From assembly GCF_014356525.2 (NCBI RefSeq), contig NC_052506.1:13762783-13826782 (forward strand): DNA of 64,000 nucleotides, written 5' to 3'. This DNA comes from Nilaparvata lugens (taxonomy: Eukaryota; Arthropoda; Insecta; Hemiptera; Delphacidae). This document shows positions 11,301 to 23,105 of the stretch, in pieces. Position 1 is the stretch's first letter. Every line of letters starts with the position of its first letter. Below the pieces are notes generated by a model. That model saw only the letters and a program-made list of their open reading frames with translations, did no database searches and was not told the origin of the DNA. A program made the position numbers and the translations under genes.

Positions 11301-14300
11301 ACAAACCTACAATGAGCATTAATTTTTGCAATGCATTGTTGGAGAGATAATCCCTAACAGAGCAAAAAATTGGATCAAACCCTATTATTTCAAAAATTCC
11401 ACACTTTCAAGAGCGGATATATCGAAATCTGTCGGAAGTCAGATAAACTCCACTGAACAAAAATTTTAGAGAATTAATCAAACTTCATATTTGAATAGAT
11501 AGTTTTGTCGGTTGAACGCAGCGTACCCAAGTTATAAGCGTGGAAGCTTGGAAAACTAAAAAATGCAACTTTTAAACCACTCTCTACCCTTTAGCACAGT
11601 GGTCGCCAAACAGTCGATCGCGAGCTACCGGTAGCTCGTGGGGTAGTTTTTGGTAGCTCACAGAAATGCTTGGGTTGTCAACCATGCATTGAGAAACATG
11701 ACTACAAAATTTTGTATTTCTCAAAGATATGAAGTTGAATGATTTAAATTTGCAGCTTCAAGGGAAAGATATTATAAGGACATCGGTGGAATGATTTGAA
11801 CTGTAAAATCGTTTTCCAAGGAGCTTGAGATGTGGGAAAAGAATGTCGTCCAGTTTGAATATAAACACTTTTCCAGTCTGAAGAAAATCAATGACGAGAA
11901 AAATCCTTCACAGCACCTCAGCAATAACCAATAATACGTTACAGTTCAGAGTTGAGACAACAGTTTGATCAACGATTTCAAGATTTTAAAAGCATATCGA
12001 ATATGGTACAATTCGTCAACTCTCCTTTTGTAGAGATCGATGCAGAAGTATTGCAGCTTTTGTTGTAAAAACTTTTGGTGGAGATCAGGCTTCAGTTGAA
12101 ATGGAATTTGTGGATTTTTAAAATGATCTTGTCTCTCAGATCACTTTCTACAACTGGAAATATTTGGCCTCAAATCCCCAAAGAAAAATATCCAATTATT
12201 ATTAAAGTTGCATTGAGGTTGAAAGCTATGCTCGTCAGCTCTACCTACTTGTGGGAATCATCTTTTTCAAGTATAAAATTCATAAAAAATCGATATAGGA
12301 ACATTTTTTGGACAACTGCATCAGAATGGCGGCTACAACGTACACTCCAAACATCAAGAAAATACTTGATCGCCAAAAAGAGTTCCTCTGCTCTCATTGA
12401 AATGTACATTTCAACTTTTGTTATACGTTTTGCTATGAGATAAGTAGATTTGAACACTAGAAATGTATCTTTATAGGGAATAAAAGATACTTTCTTTATT
12501 CTAATATTCGTTGGTAGCTCACTAGAAGATTTATAAATGCTATTCTAGCCCACAGGCTCATAAGTTTGGCGACCACTGCTTTAGCACATGGGGTACAGGA
12601 CCGAGACTTTTGATATGTTCTCCTCCTACCAAGTTTCAACAAAGCTGTAAAGACAAAAATTGTGTCCAAATTACACCCTCCAATTCCTTTGTCAATTTGT
12701 CTATTGTTGCAAAACTGGAGATTCCACACTCAACACCAAAGCTGCTGCAAAAGTCGTACGGTACGAAAATTCATGGAATTATACATCAAATTAAGAATCT
12801 AATGCTCTATAATCTCATAATCAGCATGTATTTTTTAATAGAATTTTAAAAAGTTATAAGAGCAAAAAATTGGAAGCAAACGTGTTTTTTTTTTAAATGT
12901 CACACCTTCAATAGCGATATCTTGAAAACTATGGAAGATGTAGGAAAAAACGATTGATAAATAATATAGTAAGAAATGTTGTAAGCTTCAATTTTGTATT
13001 GCCATGCTACCAATTTTTCCTAAATCGGTTGGATAGCATTTCACACCTATTAACCTAAGGATAGTTATCGGCTCCAACGTAATAGATTCTTGGTAAACTA
13101 TGAATGGATCTATCGCCTATGAATGAGAAATCCAATTTTCAGAGCAAATGAACTTATAATCTTCAGATGAATTTTTGGCAATATACTACTAAATGAGTAT
13201 GGCAATATACTACTCATGTTTACTAAATAAATGCTTTGCATACACCTTTTCAATTTTCAGTTGAAAGTTGAATTCATCAACTTGATTCAAAGCAAGATTC
13301 AATTTGTTTACACTGTTCCTAACCTCTACAGAAACCTGTCTCATGTAATCATTCACTTTGTTTATAGTTTTCCTAACCTTCAATGTAGCAATATTACTTT
13401 CATGATAGTTGACTTTCGGTGAAGACAACTCCCTACCTACTTCTTTACTCAATTCTACTATCTCATTAGGGTTGACTTTTTCAACAACAGTAACTAGGCC
13501 TACATTGTCTGAAACTTGAACTAATTGATCTTGAATCTCAACACTACTATCATCATGCTTCAATTTGCTTTCATATCTTCATGATTATCTTTCAATGTTT
13601 CATGTGCATCTTTCAATAGAAGGTTTATACTAGCCTGCTCTAGTCTAATGCTAGCAAATTCTTGCTTCATATCATCAAACCTAGCATCAAACTTAGCATT
13701 TTGCTCATCAAACCTAGCATTTTGCTCTTGTTTCAAATTATCAAATCTTTGTGTTAGGAATGCTATAAGATTTGTATCATTTTTAGCTCCTACCATACTT
13801 GTTTCATTTGATATTTCTACTACTTTCTCATGAATTGTTACATTTGAAACGTTTTCACTTACAACTACACTATCGTTTGAGTCATTGTTTAAGGTTAGGT
13901 CTAAATCTTGTGATTCTTCATCTAAGTTTTGAATGTTTTCACTGGATAAAACTTCATTATTTTTATTGTTCTCCATCTTGCTACTGCGTAAAAAAATATT
14001 TACTCATTAGAACCTGAACTTTCTCGAACCGATTTCCCACTCAGCAGCATCTCCCATTCATAATTCATCAAGATATCTATCCTACCAATAATTTTTTATA
14101 ACCAGGGATATATTTTGTAGTTTGAGTCCCACACCAGGGCATACCATTTGCCGTGCTACCAATTTTTCCTAAATCGGTTGGATAGCATTTCACACCTATT
14201 AACCTAAGGATAGTTATCGGCTCCAACGTAATAGATTCTTGGTAAACTATGAATGGATCTATCGCCTATGAATGAGAAATCCAATTTTCAGAGCAAATGA

Positions 14301-17300
14301 ACTTATAATCTTCAGATGAATTTTTGGCAATATACTACATAAATACACAAAGAACAATATCTTACAAGCCTAAGCATCTAAAGTCACTACGAGCTAAATA
14401 CTTATCCAGTTTATATAGTTGAAAAACAGTGGCTATTGGCTTGTATACACAATAAACAATATACAGACAAAATAGAACACTATAAACTGTTCAAAACTCA
14501 ATTTAAAACATTAATAAATTCACTTAAACAGAAAACTATTCAGAGAGCACAAATTACAACACACATAGCCAGCCATATTTCTAGAGAGAAGAAGGAACAG
14601 GAAAAACCTAGCTACCAGGAACAGAGCAAAGCTTCTTCAGTGTCGATGTTACAGACACGTCACCAAAAAAATTATAAATTACAAGTTTAGAATTCACATT
14701 TTATATTTGTTCTCAATAAAACTTTATTTTGAAACTGTTATTTTAAATTTTATATATCATCTCTATTTAAATAAACCATTTATCTGTTAATTTTGTCAAC
14801 CCAGCCTCGGTGACACCATGGAATAATGCAACACAATCAATTACGATAAATTCTCAGTCCAAAAAGTTGTCCGTAATTGATTACTCTGATATTCACTATA
14901 AAGTTTTATAGATCTCGAATTGAAGATTCGATTCCAATCGAGAAAAATGTAATATTACAGTATGGAACAGTCATGTCTGTAAAATGCATAGTTTTCGAGT
15001 TATATGCGAGAAACCAGAATATTGTACCTTTGAACCACTTTTGATATGTTTACCTCCTTATTACTACCCTTAACATAACTTCGGGGTCAAAAATTTGCCT
15101 TCCAAGGTTTTCCTTTTTTACCCTTTTGCATTCATTTCCTGGACTACAGTAACTGTAGTTTTTTCAAACACCATTTCAAAAGTAGGGGGGGCGATCGCCC
15201 CCCCCCTGGATCCGCGCCTGGGTCGGACAAGTTTTGAACTTGTGTGACAACACCATGAAAAGTTATGATTAAAAGCATAATACACTCACCTCTGCTATTT
15301 TCGTCCCTAACAAGATTGCGAAATTCTTGATTTTGTTGCAAATTTTCCAACTCATTCATTTTTATGATACCATCTCTATCAGCATCAATGGCCCTGAATA
15401 GCTCTGTAAAATAAGTAAAGTGAATAAATTAATTATAAATGTGATGGTTTATTGATCTATTCCGAGCTGCTATGTATTAACACACTTTTTTCTATGTATT
15501 TAAACACGACATGCATTCAAATATTAAGTAAATAATTGAAAACTTTTACTTACTGACTGAAGTACTTTCGATCGTCTAGCGATCATTTTCAACAGTCATA
15601 AAAAATGCATTTTAAATACATAGAAAAAAGTGTGTTAATTATAAATGTCAAGTTTTTCAGACATTATTAATTAAAACTGGTCATTTCATCGACCCATTTT
15701 TCTATTATTGTAAAAATAAATTCGTATGGCTTTTGTTGGTGGGGAGTTCCCTTTCGGGAATGTTCCACCGCCTGAATATATAATTTAAGCCGTCAATGGG
15801 CCTTACGACTGTCATACTTCAGCCGGGACCGACAGTTTAACGTGCCCATCCGATAACACGGGAGTGTTATTATTGTTAGGTATGCACATACTCTGCATCT
15901 GTAGCCTATCCCATATCTGTCCAGAAATTGTGTTAATTCACCTACCAATATGATTGATAAGTCCTTATAGATCAAGTTTTAACACTAGAATAACGACTTA
16001 CAGACGGATGTGATTCAAAAGCTTGCTTCAGTCAGTGAGTAAATATTTTATATTTTTTACAAATTGTCAGCATGACGCCATTTTAGTGTTAACCTGATGT
16101 AACATATTATAGCAGTTCGTAATAGATAGAGAAATTCAAAACCTTCTTATAGATGCTCAAGGAATGCGGTTGTAAACCGATTTTAGTTTTAGACCAATTT
16201 ACAATATTTATAGTTATCGATAACAATGAATTTCTTGAACATTTATAGACATATAGTATTCTAAACAATAGAAATTATAACCTTATGATACAGAACAAAA
16301 ACAACGAGGGAACAAAGAATTGTTCCTTCCTCTGATCGCGTGCCAGAGAATCATCGATTTCAAAATAAAAATTGAAAAACAGAGGTTGATATTCAAAAAA
16401 TGGCTCAAATTGAGTTATATTTTTTAGAGATTTAATAAATTACTCTCATTGGTATTTCGATTTTTTTACAAACAATATCTTGAAGAATATATCCTCAAAA
16501 TTTAATGATTTCATCTGCTACCATTTTCTTCTTTTTTTAACTTTATAGTATCCAGATCGAGAGACATTGAAAAATTTTGCCAGTACAATTTTTCCAAAAA
16601 CATGACGTACAACCTTAGATAGCCTACGCATTACTTTTGCTAGGAAATAAAATATTATAATATTACATCTGCAATATTGTATCTCCGGTGGCACCGAACA
16701 GTTCTAACGGAGATACAATGACAAACCAGGTCTAATTTTGTGAGGTTTATTAACTTAGCTCAAGTTGGTACGGTAGTAGGTTAAGGATAGTATTGAAAAC
16801 CCATTGAACATTTTTTTGAAAAAAATAAACCTAAATAAAATGATTAAGAAATTACTTGTTTCAATTACACTGCTGATGTATCATTCATTGGTTTCTCTTG
16901 TTAGCAATATCTGTCTTAATAAATCAAACCTCAAACCCTTTTAAAAGCCACTCTTTAGTGTCGAAATATCCGCAAATAATTAATTAATCAATACCTATCA
17001 AAATCAAATAAAATTTATTCATCAAAAACAATTACATTACAAATTAGAATACTATAACAATTAAAACAATGAAGTTTTATGCATTGAATGATTTCTTAAT
17101 GGGCAAAGATAATTTAATGAATAAATATACACCCCACTATAAATTATATGTGTTGGGGTATAAGTTATTAGTTGCTTGTTGCGTGTTATAATTACTATTT
17201 ACAAACTTCATTCACTGATATGGGATTAAAGTTTTTTATAATGAAATTAGTAAAAATTCATAATACAAACAAAATCATGAAATTAGTAGATAAAATATTA

Positions 17301-20300
17301 ATGCTCTATTAAGGATAATAATAAGAAAGTTAATTTTTAGAAAAATGAAAAACTAGTAAAGGAAAGGATAAAGAAAAAATAGTTTTAATATTTACAGTCT
17401 AACTAAATTTTCACAATTTTCCACTCCAATATCAACCAACCAGGAAAATAAACTTTTCTTGAACCTGTGTCTGTTGTATACCTAGTATAGAAAGTTTTAT
17501 TTCAAGTTTTTTTCCATCATAGTCTATGTTTTAGTTTTTTTTAGAAATTGTTAGTTGTTGGTTAGTTAGATCAGAGTTCTGTAAGTAGCCTATAACTTAG
17601 ATTGGAAAACTTGAATATAATAAATTGTTGGAAATTTTGCAACAAGTCCGAATAGAGCTGCAAAGTAAAATATTGTCCTCTATGCATTTCTCTCCACATT
17701 TACTGAGCATTGGTAATATTCGTAGAAGATTTAGATGATGAACTCACGTTCTAAAGCCTGCTGATTCCGCTGCTGATCGGCTTGGCCCGCAGCTGCTGCA
17801 CATTCACACGAGTCCAATCCAATCTTCAACGCATAAATTAGATTAGTTAGTTACTGGTTTATACAATAATTACATTCAATTTTGAACTGCAGTTAGATCC
17901 ACGTTATGATGGCAGTGGAACAAGATAGGAGAACGGTGTTGCTGATTCTCTGCCTTGCCACTGCCTTCAATAGAGGATATAGCTGATACCGGTAATATTA
18001 ACTGTTCATTCTTGTTTAAAATGATCAATTATATTTTATGCTCCAAGAAAATATATTCTCCAATGATTAAATAATAAATGTCCATAATTGAGATAAAATA
18101 TTTTGTTAATTAATTATATTATCTACATTAAATTTTAAAACACGATCTGACAACGTTACAGAGCTAAAAATGGATAGCGCTATTAGCTTTGTCGAATGAT
18201 AGACAACGATAGCAACACCATCGACTATGGATTACGGTCATTATGCCAATATAACGTAGACCTCACACTAAAAAAAACATTTCCACTCGTTGAAAATAAG
18301 TATATTATGTAGTTTCATAATATACGCAATAAATGATAATATTGCCACTAAGCAAATATAGCAATTATTCTATTATTTAATTAATTTCATTTGTATTATT
18401 TTATAAATACATAAGAAAGTAGCCCTGAGTTCATGCATTTTAAGAAAATAGCAATAAACATTATGAAATACGGTAGATATTGCATAAAGGCAAATTTATA
18501 AAAATAAAGAGTGTGTAAAAACAAATAATATTAAAAACAAACAAAGAAAAATAAGGAAAAACTGTGAGGTGATTGAAGTATGATTAGGCCTATGCTGTAG
18601 GGAAAGAAATGCCGATAGGGAAAAATGTAAAATAATTACATTATGATGGAGAGTTACTAATACGGTATTTTTACTATCCTTGCCCTATTACCATAGGTAA
18701 GGAAAGTATTGCTTTCCAAAAAAATTTAAGGTACCCTAATTTCATGTCTTCTATACGTTTCAAGGTCCCCTGAGTCCAAAAACATGATTTTTGGGTGTTG
18801 GTCTGTGTGTGTGTGTCTGTGAACACGATAACTCCATTCCTAATTAACCGATTGACTTGAAATTCTAAACTTAAGGTCCTTATACCATGAGGATCCGACA
18901 ATAAGAAATTCAATAAAATTCAATTCAAAATGGCGGATAATGGCTAAAAACCATGTTTTCACGGTTTTCTCGAAAACGGCTCTAACAATTCTCCTAAAAT
19001 TTATACCATGGATAGCTATTTATAAGCCCTATCAACTGACATGAGTCTCATTTCTGGGAAAATTGCAGGAGCTCCGTAATATTCTTGAGAAAAATGGCGG
19101 ATAATTACTAAAAAACCATGTTTTTCACGATTTTCTCAAAAATGTCTTGACCGATTTTTTTCAAATTCATACCCTGTATAGTTATATATCAGGTCTATTA
19201 ACTAGCATGACTCTCCTCCCTGAGAAACTAACAGGGGGTCCACCCCATCCTTGAGAAATTTACTTTGTAACCTCCTTCTCGTGCTTGAGGTAGGTGGGTA
19301 GAGCAGTTTATTCAAAAGAACACACGTCGATATTTTATTTGTAGAACAGCTGTTTTGACAACTTTTGAAAAATCCTCAAATTTTTATAATTCAAACAAAG
19401 GAAAATGTACTCTGGAAACAATAACAATAGTATAATCGTAGTTTTAATAAAATTATTTAGCCGCCAATCGGCATAATGTTATTCCCCTAGATTATCTTCG
19501 TTTAAGAATGAGGCTTATACCGGTAGATCAATGAGCAAGGAAAGTTTTGTGAGTGTACCACACCAGATTTTTTTTTAAATAGCTTTAAAACGCCAGAATT
19601 TTCAATATCATATTGGCCAGCTGCCAGATCCATCAGGATTCAAAAGTATTATGTTTCATAGAGAAACACCCTCTTGCACTTCATATGCTAATCCTAATGG
19701 AAGTGGTTTACTGGAAATAGACATGAATTAGACACTTTTATACACATCTATACAATTTATAAAAACACTAGCAGGAACCCGTGCTTCGCAAGGATCTACT
19801 TTCAAACTTGATAATTTGAAAACTTGACGTAATGAATTCTATCTTCTATTATATAGATATTTATAAAAATGAATGTCTGTTTGTGTGTTTGTTCCCTATG
19901 ACTTGAAAAATATTTGACATAACGGCATGAAACTTTGGGAATATGTTGTGTGAATATTGGGGATGGTTTCTGACCAGAAATTTTAATAGGGTGGCTAATA
20001 ATGATTATTTATTAATCCATTTTTCACAGACCTATGTTTTCGAAATTGTCGGCCTAGCGGCTTCCGAAGAACGGAAAGATGATCATGATTCAAGATCATA
20101 TTGAGATAATATGCTTCAGAATCTAAAGTTACCAGCTGTAATAAAGACGTCACCCTATGATAAATTGTGTAGGCTACTGGTATTACAACGGTAGTTTGGA
20201 GTTGAAGTGTAGTTGATTGGTACCAGCTGTAGATAATGGTTCCTTAGAAGACCTATACAAATAATTATCACTCCCCTATCATTGAGTAAACGGAAAATGT

Positions 20301-23105
20301 TGGAAAAAAATTATTCACCTGATGGAAGAGAGTTGTTCATATTGCATTCATTAATGGCAGAATAATTTCCATTTTTTTTTAAATTTAGCTTAGCTTATAT
20401 TCATCCTAAAATGTAAGATGGAAAGAATATGTAATTCCTTTATTAAAACATTTATTAAAGCAACTTTAAAAAGCAACTTCTAAAAAGCAACTTTTTGCGT
20501 CCGAAATGATACACGAGGAGCTTTAATGTATCTTTTCATGAGCAACAGATGCTCTTTTGTATCTTCTCAAAAGCAACTTGTTGCATCTGAAATGATACAC
20601 AAGGAGCTTTTGGAGTTAGGTCCTTTAAACACAACACAGTCTATCAGATGATATTCTTTCAACATGACACTGATATATTATGCAAATCAGATATGACTAG
20701 TAGTTCTGTGAACAGTAGACCTCACGCAGTATTTTCATCCACAATCAGTAGCCTACCTGATTGAAACTATAGACCTTATGGAAATACAGCAATAGACTGG
20801 CTTCTCCACACATCTGTGTAATCACTTGTCAGCTGATTTACGATGAATAATTCTATAGTCTGATTTTTACTCTAATATTGGCGTAAATGAAGGAGGCTCC
20901 TTTTTCCTTTTATATTATCCTTGAAATGCAAAATTTCCAAAAAACCTTGTATATACGTCGACGCGCAATTAAAAAAGGAACATACCTGTCAAATTTCATG
21001 AAAATCTATTACCGCGTTTCGCCGTAGATGCGCAACATAAAACATATAAACATTTAAAAATTTAAACATTAAGAGAAATGCCAAACTGTCGACTTGAATC
21101 TTAGACCTCACTTCGCTCGGTCAATAATGGTATGTCGGAAGCTGATAATTATATCAGTGTGCGACAGATCAAATTTTTATATCAGGAATGATCACAGTCC
21201 AAAGTAAATATTTTATTTTAAACATTTATTTATTAAAACATTATCCTTTTATTTAAAACATTTTAAAATTAAAAAAATTTTTTAATGTTTTAAATAAAAG
21301 GGTACTTTATGTTATCATATTGTTTTTATTAATTTTAATAAAGTAGCCAATACAAGTGAAGTGATTTTACATGTATAGAAGTATATACAGAATATTAGGG
21401 AATGCTTGCTCAATGAAAGTTTAAACTGAATTGAATCAGCAGGTGGTTTAATCTCAAAATGAGCCACCCACATTAAGTTATAAAAAAAGAGAATGGCTAT
21501 GGATTTAATCCAGTTTAAAACTTAGATTTCGTTTGAATTAACACTGAGAGCAAACGGAGTGATTATTCAATGTTTGTATTGTTTTCCCGACATAACTTAT
21601 GAACTTACTTATAAACATTACATGAACTTATAAATTTATATTATAAATAGCAAGACGCTATAAAATCCAAGTTGCACACTATATTTTCACAGAAAAGAAT
21701 GCTGAGTTTCTATCATACGAATTGATTTAGGCCTAAATGGTGGTGGTGAATACTAATGAAGAGAATTCAAAAATGAACAAATATTCTAATCAATTAATTT
21801 TTGAAATAGAATAAATATATGAAAAGTTGGCTCACCAGAGTTATAACAGCTGCGCAGGAAAGTATGGATAAGTAGTAAGATAGAGCCATTCTAGTACGCC
21901 AACCTGGAAAATTGAATTAACAATTTTAATTTTCTTTTTTGCTTTTCCATTCACCCACAATTTTCATAGTAATTAAGATGTATTTATATAACTGAATACC
22001 TATATTTATGTTATCTTTATACATACCGGGATCATTATATTGCTGTTATTATAATTATATTGTATTGGAAGTAAGAGGGAGAAACTCTAACGAGCTTCCA
22101 ATTCTAAATGAAACAATGTTCTTCAACTAAGCTAAAATTAATTCTATTTACAAAAAATAACTTCTAGTGGAGTTATTTTCGGTCATTTTTAAAAAAGAAA
22201 TAACTTTCTCAAAAAATATGTTTTGAGGATTTTTTGTTTCATTTAATCAACAATGCCATCAAGAATTATTCCTCAAAATTTCATGAATTACCTCTTACCG
22301 AATTTGAAATGATCTGTCCCAAAAATTTAAACTTTGGGCGCTCATACCTCATAAAGTAAAAATCGGACAAAAATGTTTTTCCTGAGAAAACTTGAAAGTA
22401 TACAAATCGAAAAAAATTGAAAAATATCACCAGTAAATTTTTTTTATTTCATTAATTTATTATTTCATATCATTTAAGCCTGTTGCACAGTCTTAAACTG
22501 AAATGGAACGATCAATTTCCATTTGAGATAACAAAAACGTGAAATTATCTTCAACTCGATTCAATTGCAAACTGAGATTATTAATTCACTCATAGCATGG
22601 AATATATAAATGATCATTTATTCATATAAGAATTTGAGAGCAAAAGTCTAGAATTACCTCTAACTTTACTAACTGGAACAATCAATTTTCATTTGAGATA
22701 ACAAAAACGTGAAATTATCTTCAACTCGATTCAATTGCAAACTGAGATTATTAATTCACTCATAACATAGAATATAAATTTTCATTTATTCATAAGAATT
22801 TGAGAGCACAAGTCTAGAATTGGATCTTAACACACCATAATAGTATAAACTGTATTTTTGGAAAAACCTGTGCTTTACATGCTTTAGTCTTAAGTTTCTT
22901 GCCTCAACGAGATTAAAATTGAAACTACAATTATAAAAAAAGCAGGAATGAAAAAGCAAGCTAGAAATCAAGTAAAACACTGCATATTAAATGTTAATGA
23001 GAATCCAAAAAATACTTACAAAACCAAACAGGATGAATTCTTGAGAAAAGGATCTTGAAATCTCGATGATTGTTAGAAAAAAATCGTCACCAACTAGTCC
23101 ACTAA
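8081..23105 (-). CDS. Secreted single-EF-hand protein, gene span (4 coding exons plus 5' UTR exon)
   Basis: Exons in transcript order are a 5' UTR exon ending at 23020, then 21903-21836, 17823-17748, 15403-15290 and 8301-8081. The coding parts (54, 76, 114 and 221 nt) join in phase with no internal stop and give about 154 residues. Residues 1-18 are a hydrophobic signal peptide. Residues about 50-61 are a canonical EF-hand loop: D50, D52, D54, G55, I57, E61. A Q/A-rich linker precedes the loop. The C-terminal third has a helix that may be a degenerate EF partner, a short P/Q-rich stretch and an Ala-rich amphipathic helix. The predicted role is an extracellular or secretory-pathway calcium binder. 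Planthopper saliva is known to contain EF-hand effectors (NlSEF1 of Nilaparvata lugens); whether this is such a protein is inference. Introns of 2-7 kb are full of transposons. The exact protein is not recognised. Confidence 0.7.
8722..9051. repeat. Nested inverted repeats
   Basis: 8722-8757 pairs with 8889-8924 (TGCCAAAAAGTTAGG against CCTAATTTTTTGGCG). 8958-9051 is itself a fold-back centred on GGGCTTGGCAAGCCTCGCCC. It resembles a degraded MITE. No coding. Confidence 0.5.
9407..10341. mobile_element. TA-flanked DNA element with repeated internal CCCA..TTGGGAC motifs
   Basis: Terminal repeats GGGTAAACCAGCCCACGTTG and its inverse (CAACGTAGGCTGGTTTACCC), with TA on both sides as for Tc1/mariner/pogo. 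The motif CCCA-C-TTGGGAC recurs near 9420, 9436, 9816, 9831, 10108, 10146 and 10318 in both orientations. No transposase is seen. Confidence 0.7.
11597..12578 (+). mobile_element. Nested hAT element with perfect 8-bp target duplication
   Basis: Terminal repeats CAGTGGTCGCCAAAC and GTTTGGCGACCACTG. CTTTAGCA stands at 11589-11596 and 12579-12586, the classic hAT target duplication. It carries a decayed transposase and splits the larger hAT-like element. Confidence 0.85.
11820..12443 (+). pseudogene. hAT transposase relic (C-terminal dimerisation region)
   Basis: Pieces in shifting frames translate to hAT-like sequence. The last frame (12075-12443) contains ESSFSSIKFIKNRYRN, the hATC dimerisation motif, and earlier pieces include WEKNVVQFEYKHF. 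Frameshifts and stops make it non-functional. Confidence 0.7.
13005..13193 (+). repeat. LTR-like direct repeat, left copy
   Basis: About 188 bp, nearly identical to 14150-14338. Flanks diverge sharply at both ends (GCCATGCTACC start, GGCAATATACTAC end). The pair encloses minus-strand coding, as LTRs of a short or deleted retroelement would. Confidence 0.65.
13210..13976 (-). pseudogene. Coiled-coil (gag-like?) ORF between LTR-like repeats, one frameshift
   Basis: It starts with an ATG at 13976 and reads 138 codons of acidic, Asn and Asp-rich sequence. This is followed by a coiled coil with repeats of RFDEQNAKFDARFDDMKQEF. It stops at 13560. A second frame overlapping by 4 nt continues (13563-13210) with further helical, Lys and Val-rich sequence. 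The two probably formed one ORF of about 255 codons. No zinc knuckle, protease or RT is seen. It could be a gag-type protein of a deleted LTR element or a captured host gene. Confidence 0.5.
14150..14338 (+). repeat. LTR-like direct repeat, right copy
   Basis: Partner of 13005-13193. For a minus-strand element this would be the 5' copy. Confidence 0.65.
15290..15403 (-). CDS. EF-hand gene coding exon 3 (calcium-binding loop)
   Basis: Acceptor TTATTTTACAG precedes 15403 and donor GTGAGTG follows 15290. The exon encodes 37 full codons with a perfect EF-hand loop (DADRDGIIKMNE). Asp stands at positions 1, 3 and 5, Gly at 6, Ile at 8 and Glu at 12. Entry and exit are both phase 1. The nested hAT-like element begins only about 70 bp downstream, in the next intron. 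Confidence 0.85.
15478..15641. mobile_element. Short fold-back element with conserved hairpin core
   Basis: Terminal repeats AACACACTTTTTTCTATGTA and its inverse. Inside on the minus strand is GAAAATGATCGCTAGACGATCGAAAG. A longer relative is at 40541-41088. Located in the EF-hand-gene intron just upstream of exon 3. Confidence 0.65.
15735..15880 (-). mobile_element. SINE 3' body
   Basis: Minus strand carries ACTCCCGTG, TCGGATGGGCACGTTAA and TGTCGGTCCCGGCTG, the body shared with the tRNA-derived SINE at 25514, then a different tail. The tRNA head is missing. Confidence 0.6.
16676..16722. repeat. Short hairpin
   Basis: TTGTATCTCCG and CGGAGATACAA form an 11-bp stem around 25 nt. The remainder of 15.97-17.74 kb is AT-rich intron without recognised features. 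Confidence 0.5.
17748..17823 (-). CDS. EF-hand gene coding exon 2 (linker)
   Basis: Acceptor TTGAAG precedes 17823, with a branch-point-like ACTAACTAAT run just upstream. Donor GTGAGT follows 17748. The exon starts in phase 0, matching exon 1, and ends in phase 1. It encodes 25 residues: a short Cys pair, then an Ala, Gln and Asn-rich linker leading into the first EF helix. An alternative acceptor inside the exon (GTGCAG) cannot be excluded; it would shorten the product and break the phase match with exon 1. Confidence 0.65.
17894..18270. mobile_element. MITE family E, copy 1
   Basis: Ends resemble GATCCACGTTATGATGGCAG and ATATAACGTAGACCTCAC. Divergent copy. Others are at 43946-44166 and 58999-59785. 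It begins about 70 bp upstream of EF-hand-gene exon 2. Confidence 0.55.
18668..19577 (+). repeat. Repeat family B, copy 2
   Basis: Shares both ends and much of the interior with 5944-6741. It is longer because of an internal repeat of the 'ATGGCGGATAA' section. Located in an EF-hand-gene intron. Confidence 0.65.
19768..19846 (-). mobile_element. Helitron 3'-end fragment
   Basis: Reverse complement of the 3' end of the 29271-29507 Helitron. It includes the hairpin around CCTTGCGAAGCACGGG and the terminal CCTGCTAG. It abuts the next Helitron fragment. Confidence 0.55.
19849..20215 (+). mobile_element. Helitron 5' fragment
   Basis: Closely matches the first 320 bp or so of the element at 212-699, then diverges. 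The 3' terminus is absent. Confidence 0.55.
20696..21125 (-). repeat. Repeat family A, copy 3
   Basis: Full-length copy in the largest EF-hand-gene intron, with the same ends (CTAGT and GGTCAAT). Confidence 0.7.
21245..21301. repeat. AT-rich hairpin
   Basis: CCTTTTATTTAAAACATT pairs with AATGTTTTAAATAAAAGG around an A/T loop. Confidence 0.5.
21836..21903 (-). CDS. EF-hand gene coding exon 1 (signal peptide)
   Basis: A TTTTCCAG acceptor precedes 21903 and GTGAGC follows 21836. The ATG is at 21889-21887. The 18 codons encode a signal sequence (MALSYYLSILSCAAVITL) and end in phase 0. The first Met after the acceptor was taken as the start because the hydrophobic core follows at once. Confidence 0.7.
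22150..22500 (-). repeat. Half copy of fold-back family C
   Basis: Matches one arm of the 26101-26724 palindrome (CTTACCGAATTTGAAATG, CCCAAAAATTTAA, CGCTCATA.CTCA). It ends near TTGCACAGTCTTAAA. The second arm is absent. Confidence 0.6.
22504..22820 (+). repeat. Tandem duplication, about 172-bp unit
   Basis: A unit beginning GGAACGATCAATTTCCATTT is followed by a near-identical unit from 22676 (GGAACAATCAATTTTCATTT). No coding. Confidence 0.7.
23020..23105 (-). promoter_or_regulatory. Candidate 5' UTR exon and start site of the EF-hand gene
   Basis: A strong donor (GTAAGT) follows position 23020 on the minus strand and fits the acceptor at 21903, which lies 14 nt before the start codon. Upstream on the minus strand is a TATAAAA box at 23128-23122, and a TTAGT initiator-like site around 23103. 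The roughly 25-nt spacing is slightly short for a TATA promoter. No coding is expected here. Confidence 0.4.

Larger units (their letters stand above)
10502..15220. mobile_element. 4.7 kb hAT-like element with nested insertions
   Basis: Ends CCAGGCGCGGATCCAGG and CCTGGATCCGCGCCTG are inverted repeats. They are flanked by GGTCGGAG and GGTCGGAC, an 8-bp duplication with one mismatch, as for hAT elements. The interior holds a second inverted repeat (10815-11145 against 12590-12915), a nested hAT (11597-12578) and an LTR-like cassette (13005-14338). No transposase of its own is recognised. It sits in the last intron of the EF-hand gene. Confidence 0.65.

Noticed and set aside
13231..14017. Plus-strand ORFs opposite the coiled-coil ORF
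   Set aside because: Composition (Leu, Cys, Ser runs) is what the reverse of Glu/Asn/Lys-rich coding gives; no independent support.
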